Part shown: in pieces, positions 1 through 6,005 of the stretch
Layout of the letters: the number at the start of each line of letters is the position of its first letter
Numbering within the stretch: the first letter of the stretch is position 1
Assembly: GCA_964423615.1 (NCBI GenBank)
Contig: CAYRFQ010000070.1
Coordinates: 1 to 40,639 of the forward strand
DNA: 40,639 bases
Source: CAYRFQ01 sp964423615
GTDB taxonomy: Bacteria > Planctomycetota > Planctomycetia > Gemmatales > Gemmataceae
Direction of reading: 5' to 3'
The notes under the pieces: model-generated
What the model saw: the letters and a program-made list of their open reading frames with translations, nothing else
Databases searched by the model: none
What the model was told of the DNA's origin: nothing
Program-made: the position numbers and the translations under genes

Positions 1-809
1 GATTGTAGGAGTTAAGGAGCACCAGAAAGCAAGACCTCGCGCTGTAGTATTAGGCAAGGCAGATAAGCAAAAAACTCGGATACGCGTTTCTTTCCAAAGG
101 TCGAATCGCACAGCCTGCAACAATTCTAAACTCCGTTAATTTTGAGACCGCCACTTTTCCGCTCATCCTAAATCCTTCTCCCCTTGGGCTGTTGGATAAA
201 CAAGTGTCGGATTTGGTCTAATTCGTGAGCCTTGGGTCGACGAGTCAACGAGGAGTGTGCCCGCTACTTTGGTTCATTAGCTGCGTAGTCCTCAATAGGT
301 CACGATGAACAACGCTGATCGCAATGAAGTTCATCCTTGAGCCTTAACTCTGGATCTTATAACATTAGATGACACGTTTTCGCTTTAGTGATCTCTGCCC
401 TGATAAAGGAGCAAGCCAACGGGGAACGCGAACCGAATAAGGGGGCGGTTGTTCTTTTGGATTGCGGTGGCTTCCCGGCACTTTGGTCCGTTGGGTTCTG
501 TCGTCCGTCCGAAATTCACTCCCACACAAACCCAGCAGGAATTTCTTTCCCCGGTCCGAATGCCTCTGGTACTATCGTTCAGGAGACGACAAGTACTCCA
601 TAAAGCAAAAGCATGGTCAACTGCCACTAAGAGGATGCAGCATAATCGATTTGACTATTCGAACAATCACTTGATTCCGGGTGAACTTCGACCAACGAAC
701 CATAGCGACTGATAAATTTCGCAAAGGCAACATCGTGAACTCCGACGCCTCGAGCATCGACTACCCGAACGTCGATTGGAACCCCGTCGAACGAACACAA
801 GGTCACTCC
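1..809. other. Intergenic region without a supported gene
   Basis: No reading frame here has a credible start, ribosome-binding site or recognisable protein. The stretch holds two pieces that recur elsewhere in the window: about 126-205 resembles 1491-1650 and 29408-29535, and 256-300 matches 4187-4231 at about 80 % by eye. The last 130 bases (681-809) are in frame with the sigma factor gene through a GTG, but they do not look like part of that protein family. Confidence 0.6.
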
Positions 810-1427
810 ATGAGCTTGACCGATCTCCTGGAACGGGCACGAGGGGAGAAACGCGTTCCTGCTCTGGATCAGTTGTTCGCTGCTTGTCGAAATTATCTGG
901 TCATTGCTGCCAAGGCTCAATTGGGAACAGGAGTCCAATCAAAAGTCGATGCGTCCGATATCGTTCAACAAACCCTCCTTGAGGCGTATCGGGATTTTTC
1001 GAATTTCCGTGGCCAGAGCGAAGCGGAGTGGATTGGTTGGTTGCGACAAATTCTCCGCCGGAATTTGTTGAATGCCATCCGCCATTATCGAGGGACTGCA
1101 AAACGTGCCGTTGCCAAGGAAATTCGCTACGATCCCGCTGGCGATCCCAACCGGAGCACTGGCATCCGACAACTGGCCGACGATGTGGAAACACCAAGCA
1201 AGTCGGTCATACGCAAAGAAAATGAGATGATCGTGGCCGATGCCCTCACCCAACTCAGTCAGGACCACCAACAAGTCATCGTGTTGCGAAATTTGCAAAA
1301 ACTACCGTTCGACGAGGTCGCCCAACAGATGAATCGGTCTCGACCGGCTACCCAGATGTTATGGATGCGGGCGATCGAAAAACTCGCCCAAGTGATGGCC
1401 TCGTTGAAAAGCCAATTTGTGGAATAG
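810..1427 (+). CDS. ECF-type RNA polymerase sigma factor, planctomycete type
   Basis: Predicted 205-residue sigma-70 family protein that would direct RNA polymerase to a special promoter set. Region 2 is visible as a helix with DASDIVQQTLLEAYRDF followed by FRGQSEAEWIGWLRQILRRNLLNAIRHY (promoter melting and -10 binding). Region 4 is near the C-terminus (LTQLSQDHQQVIVLRNLQKLPFDEVAQQM, then a helix-turn-helix with SRPATQMLWMRAIEKL). The SxxEWIGWLRQIL pattern is typical of the planctomycete sigma family (TIGR02984-like). The ATG at 810 (MSLTDLLERA) is preferred because family members start there; an in-frame GTG at 681 would add 43 residues of unlikely sequence. No anti-sigma gene or partner kinase is adjacent, so the signal it answers to is unknown. 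Family is sure, regulon unknown. Confidence 0.88.
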   Translation: MSLTDLLERARGEKRVPALDQLFAACRNYLVIAAKAQLGTGVQSKVDASDIVQQTLLEAYRDFSNFRGQSEAEWIGWLRQILRRNLLNAIRHYRGTAKRAVAKEIRYDPAGDPNRSTGIRQLADDVETPSKSVIRKENEMIVADALTQLSQDHQQVIVLRNLQKLPFDEVAQQMNRSRPATQMLWMRAIEKLAQVMASLKSQFVE

Positions 1428-1833
1428 AGAACAGGAAACTGGGAACACAGCACAGGCAATAGGCAACAGGGAACAGAAACCGCGGCCATCTAAACTCCGT
1501 TCCGATTAAGACCGCAAGTTTTCGAACACCTCACCCGCTGTCATTCACGCTTCGCTCAGGTTTGGCCCTTTCTCGAGTGGAGAGAAACTTCGAACCCACT
1601 CGTGCGATACTCAAAGTCCTTCTCCCTGCTTGCGGGCAGAAGGACAGATCCAAGCAAAGCGGGAAACGCAGAGAATGAGGGAAGAAGGGACAGTTTCAAT
1701 TGAAGCGCGGTTTAGGATTGGTTGCCATCTATGACATTTGTGCGACTTATGGTTAGGCTCTCGTCGCTTTCTATTCCTGACTGCTTGTACTCTGTTCCCC
1801 ATTCCCCCAATTCTTCTTTGCAGGAGCCTGAGC
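1428..1833. other. Intergenic region with purine/pyrimidine tracts and a dispersed repeat
   Basis: Starts with a purine-rich tract (about 1430-1482, repeated GGGAACA and CAATAGG words) and ends with a pyrimidine-rich tract (about 1786-1820). Between them, 1491-1650 resembles segments near 126-205 and 29408-29535: the words TAAACTCCGTT, AAGACC and TCAAAGTCCT occur in the same order. No gene, tRNA or clear terminator was seen. Confidence 0.55.
1821..1826 (+). promoter_or_regulatory. Shine-Dalgarno site that fixes a TTG start
   Basis: CAGGAG lies seven bases before the TTG at 1834. The longer reading frame starts at an ATG at 1738, which has no such site and would add 32 residues read through the pyrimidine-rich repeat, so translation most likely begins at the TTG. 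Confidence 0.65.
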
Positions 1834-3696
1834 TTGGCGACCGAAACGTCCTCCCCAGCAACAAATTTTCCAACAGAGCGATCAGTCCCCAGGGCGCTCT
1901 ACGCCCAGAGACGAGACGAACGACACCGGACCGCCGAAGAACTGGAAAAGCAACTCGACCGCATCGGCCAAGGTCGGGTGGTCGTTTTCCTGGTGGTGTT
2001 GGCAGTGGCTTTCGCCGGTGCCAACACCCAAACTGTCTCGCTGTGGTGGCTATTGGTCCCGGTCGTCATCTTCGTGGCTTTGTTGGTGCGGTTCGACCGA
2101 GTTCGGCGAAAAAAACGCCGCGCCGAGCGGGCCGTTCGATTTTATGACCAGGGACTTATTCGGTTAGATCATTGCTGGCACGGTCAGGGGAATTCGGGCG
2201 AACGATTCCTCGACGAACATCACCTCTATGCTCTCGATCTGGACGTGTTTGGCGTTGGTTCATTATTCGAGCGAATCTGCCTAGCCAAGACGCGATCTGG
2301 GGAAGATACACTCGCTCGCTGGCTCAAAGCCCCTGCCGAACACGACGAAATCCGGACACGCCAAGCCGCTGTCGATGACCTCCGAAACCGAGTTGACCTT
2401 CGGGAGGATGTCGCTGTCCTGAGTGGAGAATTGCCGCCCATCGATGTGGGAGAGCTTGTCGAGTGGGGCCAAGCCTCGCCGTTGTTGTCGGCCCAGTGGC
2501 TCCGGTGGCCCATCGTGGCTTGCGCGACTCTGAACGTGATCTCGGCTTTGCTTTGGGTCGGCGAGAGACTCGGGGCACCAGCGTTGGTCGGTGTGCTTCC
2601 GTTTCCTGCGTTGTACCTGTTCCTGGGAGCGGTCGGACTCTCGTTGTTCGTTGCGTTGCCCCTTGCACCACGTGTTTTTCAGATCGTCAAACCAATCGAG
2701 TCGATCGGACGGGAGTTGCTGTTGCTCTCAGGGATTCTTGCCCGCATCGAACGAGAACAGTTCACCGCCCCACGACTCCAAGAACTCCAAAAGAAACTCA
2801 TAGCCCAAGGCCAAGCCCCATCGGACCAAATAGCCCGCCTGGCATTCCTTGTGGACTGGCTCGACGCGATTCGCAATCAAGTCTTTTTACCCATCGCTCT
2901 GCTGCTCCTTTGGCGAACGCAAATTGCCTTCGCGTTGGAACGCTGGCGAGAGCATTCGGGCCCGGTGATCGCAGACTGGCTTGAGGCCATCAGCGAAATC
3001 GAAGCTCTCGATTCGATCGCAAGCTATGCCTACGAAAATCCCGACGATCCGTTTCCCGAAATCGCCGAAGAAGGCGTCCTATACGAGGGAATCGCCCTTG
3101 GCCATCCCCTACTCCCCAGCGATCGGTGTGTCCGGAACGACGTTTCGCTCGGGGAGAACACACGTGTCCTTCTGGTAAGTGGCTCGAACATGTCCGGCAA
3201 AAGCACGTTGCTTCGGACGGTTGGCACCAATTCCGTTTTGGCTCTGGCGGGAGCCCCTGTCCGTGCCCAGAAACTGCGGCTCACCCCACTTGCCATTGGA
3301 GCAACGTTACGCGTTCAAGATTCGCTGCTCGAAGGCCGCTCTCGGTTCTTTGCAGAGATTACCCGAATTCGTCACATTTTGGAACAAGCTACTAGCCCAC
3401 GATCTGTATTGTTCTTGTTGGATGAGTTATTCCACGGGACCAATTCGCACGATCGCTGTCTGGGTGCCGAAGCGCTTCTCAAACAATTACTCAACCGGAA
3501 CTCCATTGGGTTGCTCACGACTCATGACTTGACATTGACGAAGGTTGCTGGCGAACTGGGTGACCAAGCCCAAAACGTCCACTTTGCCGACGAGTGGGTC
3601 AATGGCGAAATGTATTTCGACTACAAACTTCGCGAAGGCGTCGTGCCCCACAGTAACGCTCTGGCTCTCATGCGAGCGATCGGTCTCGAAGTGTGA
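1834..3696 (+). CDS. Membrane-anchored MutS-family ATPase
   Basis: Protein of 620 residues with the ATPase core of the MutS family but no mismatch-recognition domain. Walker A is GSNMSGKST at residues 450-458, Walker B is VLFLLDELFHGTNSHD, and the signature histidine segment LLTTHDLTL follows. The N-terminal half has hydrophobic segments near residues 49-62, 70-85, 225-241, 250-277 and 349-368, interrupted by charged helical stretches that correspond to the MutS lever/clamp region. Soluble MutS1 is usually about 850 residues and has no membrane segments, so this is the short membrane-associated MutS-related family whose function is not established. Annotation as a mismatch repair enzyme would be misleading. 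Start chosen at TTG 1834 because of the CAGGAG site. The gene stands alone; ubiX lies 640 bases downstream with its own promoter-like sequence. Confidence 0.82.
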   Translation: MATETSSPATNFPTERSVPRALYAQRRDERHRTAEELEKQLDRIGQGRVVVFLVVLAVAFAGANTQTVSLWWLLVPVVIFVALLVRFDRVRRKKRRAERAVRFYDQGLIRLDHCWHGQGNSGERFLDEHHLYALDLDVFGVGSLFERICLAKTRSGEDTLARWLKAPAEHDEIRTRQAAVDDLRNRVDLREDVAVLSGELPPIDVGELVEWGQASPLLSAQWLRWPIVACATLNVISALLWVGERLGAPALVGVLPFPALYLFLGAVGLSLFVALPLAPRVFQIVKPIESIGRELLLLSGILARIEREQFTAPRLQELQKKLIAQGQAPSDQIARLAFLVDWLDAIRNQVFLPIALLLLWRTQIAFALERWREHSGPVIADWLEAISEIEALDSIASYAYENPDDPFPEIAEEGVLYEGIALGHPLLPSDRCVRNDVSLGENTRVLLVSGSNMSGKSTLLRTVGTNSVLALAGAPVRAQKLRLTPLAIGATLRVQDSLLEGRSRFFAEITRIRHILEQATSPRSVLFLLDELFHGTNSHDRCLGAEALLKQLLNRNSIGLLTTHDLTLTKVAGELGDQAQNVHFADEWVNGEMYFDYKLREGVVPHSNALALMRAIGLEV

Positions 3697-3823
3697 CGGC
3701 AGGCTGCGATGTTTCCAACACATCCCTGAATCGCTCTCAACTGGGACAGCACCTCCAATTCCCAGCTCTCCCTCATCCTCTGGACGGAGAAGAAGACAAG
3801 TTGGTTACCCGTAGAAAAAGCGC

Positions 3824-3865
3824 AAAAAAATACCTCGCTGAGCCCCATAAGGGACGTCAGCGAGG
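3824..3865 (-). terminator. Intrinsic terminator of the candidate small RNA
   Basis: Perfect 9-base stem (3857-3865 and 3833-3841) followed on the minus strand by TA and a run of seven T (3824-3830). On the plus strand no T-run follows, so it does not serve the MutS-like gene upstream. Confidence 0.65.
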
Positions 3866-3920
3866 CCGGAACAGAGAAGAGGCCATCAGGCAAGATGAAG
3901 GTGTGCGTTTCACCTTGCCT
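3824..3920 (-). ncRNA. Candidate small RNA of about 97 nt
   Basis: Read on the minus strand, a promoter-like sequence (TTGACA, 16 bases, GACAAT) ends seven bases before a 12-base-pair hairpin whose 5' arm begins at 3920. Its arms are 3909-3920 and 3888-3899. One pair is G-U if the RNA comes from the minus strand but would be an A-C mismatch from the plus strand, which favours the minus strand. After about 20 bases a second hairpin (3857-3865 with 3833-3841, 9 perfect pairs) is followed by TA and seven T, a typical intrinsic terminator. No reading frame fits inside. No known RNA family was recognised. Existence is inferred from promoter, structure and terminator lining up. Confidence 0.55.
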
Positions 3921-3926
3921 AAGCCT

Positions 3927-3954
3927 ATTGTCTGATCATTCGAGGGATTGTCAA
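3927..3954 (-). promoter_or_regulatory. Sigma-70-like promoter, minus strand
   Basis: TTGACA (3949-3954) matches the -35 consensus exactly; 16 bases later comes GACAAT (3927-3932), four of six consensus -10 bases. The predicted start, near 3920, coincides with the first base of the hairpin of the candidate small RNA. Confidence 0.5.
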
Positions 3955-3975
3955 GCACCTTTTGCGTAATATGAT
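3948..3975 (+). promoter_or_regulatory. Sigma-70-like promoter, plus strand, overlapping the minus-strand one
   Basis: TTGTCA (3948-3953) and TATGAT (3970-3975) with a 16-base spacer match the consensus at five of six positions each. The -35 box overlaps that of the minus-strand promoter by five bases. A transcript from about 3982 would run through the hairpin at 4238-4280 before reaching ubiX. Confidence 0.45.
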
Positions 3976-4237
3976 TTGGCTTTTCTTGAGGTCAGCCCGC
4001 TCAAAATTCAGCCCGAGAGTGAGACGATTGGTCTTTCGCCAGTAGAAATGCCAACTTGCGGACTACCATATTATTGCAGAGAGAAACGATTGCGTTCTCA
4101 CATTAGGTGCACTACGCCGTTAAAGTACCAGGCGCACTCCGTGTGCCGTTGCCGCGATAGAAAAAAGAGGCGGACGGCACACAAACTGTGCCTACTACTT
4201 GGGTTCATTAGCCGTGCAATCCTCAACAAGTGAACAG

Positions 4238-4280
4238 CCGACCAGAAACCACCGGAAAGCCGCGGTGTCTGGTCGGTTTT
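4238..4280 (+). terminator. Intrinsic terminator or attenuator before ubiX
   Basis: Arms CCGACCAGA (4238-4246) and TCTGGTCGG (4268-4276) pair perfectly over nine bases; an inner CACC/GGTG stem extends the hairpin; TTTT follows at 4277. It lies between the plus-strand promoter-like site near 3960 and the ubiX start at 4339. It could end a separate short transcript or attenuate ubiX. No FMN-riboswitch consensus was seen. Confidence 0.5.
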
Positions 4281-4338
4281 GCTCCGACAGATCCTCGTCA
4301 AAACCCCCGGTCTCACAGAGACAAGAAAGGCAATACAC

Positions 4339-4974
4339 ATGGCCCTCTCTGACCTGGTCATAGCCATCACGGGAGCCAGCGGTGCTCCCTATGGAGTGGA
4401 ACTGCTCAAGACAGTAATTCGTGCAGGCCGCTCAGTCCACTTGAGCATCAGTCCAGCAGCCACAGAAGTCTTCAAACAGGAACTCGGCAAACAGATCGAT
4501 CTGGAGAACTTTCAGCTGTCCGACCTTCTTGGCGAACAGGCCGACCTGGCCAAGCCGGGCCAAGTCCAATATCACCACTTCCGAAACTACCAAGCCGGCA
4601 TCGCGAGCGGTTCCTTCTTAACCGGGGGAATGGCGATCTGCCCGTGCAGCATGGGAACCGTCGCAGCGATCGCCCACGGGCTTTCTCAAAACTTGATTCA
4701 TCGAGCCGCCGACGTACATCTAAAAGAACGCCGAAAACTGATCCTCGTTCCAAGGGAAACCCCACTCAGCGTTGTGGGCCTACGAAACCTCACAACCTGC
4801 GCCGAAGTCGGTGCCGTCGTCCTCCCGGCCATGCCAGGACTTTACACCAACCCTCGGACGATACGCGATTGTCTCGATTTCATCGTCGGACGAGTGTGCG
4901 ACCAACTCGGCGTCGAACACGACCTTCTCAAACGCTGGGGGAAAAGTGAGCCTGAAATTCTCGAGGAGGACTAA
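4339..4974 (+). CDS. ubiX: Flavin prenyltransferase UbiX
   Basis: Protein of 211 residues that attaches a dimethylallyl group to FMN to make prenylated FMN, the cofactor of UbiD-type decarboxylases (for example in ubiquinone or menaquinone routes). Visible family motifs are the N-terminal nucleotide-binding strand-loop LVIAITGASGAPYG, the SISPAA segment, the CSMGTVAAIAHGLSQNLIHRAADVHLKERRKLILVPRETPLS block, and MPGLYTNP near the C-terminus. Length is normal. ATG 4339 is chosen because the motif starts right after it and AAAGG lies nine bases upstream; a longer frame begins at 4279 inside the terminator. No ubiD gene is in the window; the next gene, an RraA-like protein, is 189 bases on in the same direction. 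Confidence 0.95.
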   Translation: MALSDLVIAITGASGAPYGVELLKTVIRAGRSVHLSISPAATEVFKQELGKQIDLENFQLSDLLGEQADLAKPGQVQYHHFRNYQAGIASGSFLTGGMAICPCSMGTVAAIAHGLSQNLIHRAADVHLKERRKLILVPRETPLSVVGLRNLTTCAEVGAVVLPAMPGLYTNPRTIRDCLDFIVGRVCDQLGVEHDLLKRWGKSEPEILEED

Positions 4975-5077
4975 CGAGAGGAGGTAACAAGGGTCAGGGA
5001 AGCAACAACAGCCCAACCACGGGTCACACAGATGTCACAGAAAGCAACCAATCCGAGAGGACCGCTGTGGTCCCGGT

Positions 5078-5152
5078 TCTTGTTCCCTTTATTCTGTTCC
5101 CTAACCCCTATTCCCCATATTCTGTTCCCTTTCTGTGTCTCTGTTCCCTATC
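5078..5152. repeat. Pyrimidine-rich degenerate repeat
   Basis: Repeated words such as TGTTCCCT and CTATTCCC fill the segment just before the ribosome-binding site of the next gene. Similar tracts occur at about 1430-1482 (other strand), 1786-1820 and 5996-6024. Confidence 0.6.
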
Positions 5153-5163
5153 AAGGAGCTACG

Positions 5164-5898
5164 ATGTCTGAGTTTCAGGCCATTCCGAACGATGACTTGG
5201 AGTTGTTGCGAAAATACGACACGCCGACGGTTTGCAACGTCGTGGAGTTGTTGGATATCCGGCCCCGGACCGCTGGCTACATGGATGCTCGCATCCGGGC
5301 TTGTTATCGGAAATTGCCGCCGATGGTGGGGTATGCGAGTACCGCAACGTTTCGGTCCTCGTCCGCGCCTCGGGCGGGCGATGTCTATTCTGGACTGGCC
5401 GAACAAGTAGCGTCGTTCGCCAAGTTGCCGGGATCACCAGTTGTTGTGTTTCAAGATTTGGACGATCCAGCCGTCAGTGCCACATTTGGTGAAGTGATGT
5501 GTACGACGTACAAGGCGTTTGGGGCCGTGGGGTTGATCACGAGTGGAGCCGGTCGTGACCTGGACCAAGTGGAAGAACTCGGCTTTCCGTGTTTCACGGG
5601 TGGAACCATCTCGGCTCACGGCTACTGCCACATCGAACAAATCAATGTTCCCGTGCGAGTCGGCGGCGTGGTCATTTATCCTGGCGATGTTCTCCACGGA
5701 GACCTCAACGGAGTGACGACAATTCCGAACGAAATCGCCTCGGCTGTGGCTCATGCCTGCGGCGAGTTCATGGATGCCGAAACGGTCGTCCTCGATTACG
5801 TGAAGTCTGGAAAGGTGAGTCCGGAGGGATTTGCAGAGGCACACAAAGAATGTAAACGACGGATCGCAGCCCTGGGTGAGAAACTTCGGAAAGGATGA
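5164..5898 (+). CDS. RraA family protein (HMG aldolase-like fold)
   Basis: Protein of 244 residues of the RraA/dimethylmenaquinone-methyltransferase-like family. Members with known activity are 4-hydroxy-4-methyl-2-oxoglutarate/oxaloacetate lyases or, in Escherichia coli, an inhibitor of RNase E; which applies here cannot be told. Visible are the N-terminal YDTPTVCNVVELL, the substrate-loop region GAVGLITSGAGRDLDQVEELGFPCF with the family's G-x-x-RD, the GGVVIYPGDVLHGDLNGVTTIP block (normally PGD..x.D.DGV..VP), and a C-terminal helix. It is longer than E. coli RraA (about 160) and similar to the environmental lyase-like subgroup. ATG 5164 is supported by AAGGAG five bases upstream; an earlier in-frame ATG at 5032 would translate the pyrimidine repeat. 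Same direction as ubiX, possibly co-transcribed. Confidence 0.87.
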   Translation: MSEFQAIPNDDLELLRKYDTPTVCNVVELLDIRPRTAGYMDARIRACYRKLPPMVGYASTATFRSSSAPRAGDVYSGLAEQVASFAKLPGSPVVVFQDLDDPAVSATFGEVMCTTYKAFGAVGLITSGAGRDLDQVEELGFPCFTGGTISAHGYCHIEQINVPVRVGGVVIYPGDVLHGDLNGVTTIPNEIASAVAHACGEFMDAETVVLDYVKSGKVSPEGFAEAHKECKRRIAALGEKLRKG

Positions 5899-5924
5899 AA
5901 GAGTTCAGGAGTTTAGAGATAAAC

Positions 5925-5992
5925 CCAAAGACTACCTCAAATGAAGGCCCGAAGTGCTAACAAGAGTACACAAAGCTGTGCTATCCGAGTCG
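5925..5992. repeat. Dispersed repeat, copy 1 (about 70 bp)
   Basis: Nearly the same sequence is found at 12825-12893, in the same orientation, with roughly 90 % identity by eye. Shared words include AAGACTACCTCAAATGAAG and AGCTGTGCTATCCGAGTCG. This copy lies between the convergent RraA-like and kinase-tubulin genes. It contains no reading frame of note. Confidence 0.75.
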
Positions 5993-6005
5993 TCGTGGTT
6001 GTTCC

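Larger units (their letters stand above)
3697..4338. other. Long intergenic region with divergent promoters, a candidate small RNA and a terminator
   Basis: No protein gene is supported. The region holds a minus-strand small RNA candidate (3824-3920), two overlapping promoter-like sequences facing away from each other (3927-3975), a copy of a dispersed repeat (4187-4231), an inverted pair GTGTGCCGT/ACGGCACAC (about 4141 and 4174) and an intrinsic-terminator hairpin on the plus strand (4238-4280), 59 bases before ubiX. Confidence 0.6.

Noticed and set aside
388..712. Short overlapping frames before the sigma factor gene
   Set aside because: No ribosome-binding site, no family resemblance and several competing frames of similar length.
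3982..4338. FMN riboswitch before ubiX
   Set aside because: The conserved RFN-element blocks are not present.
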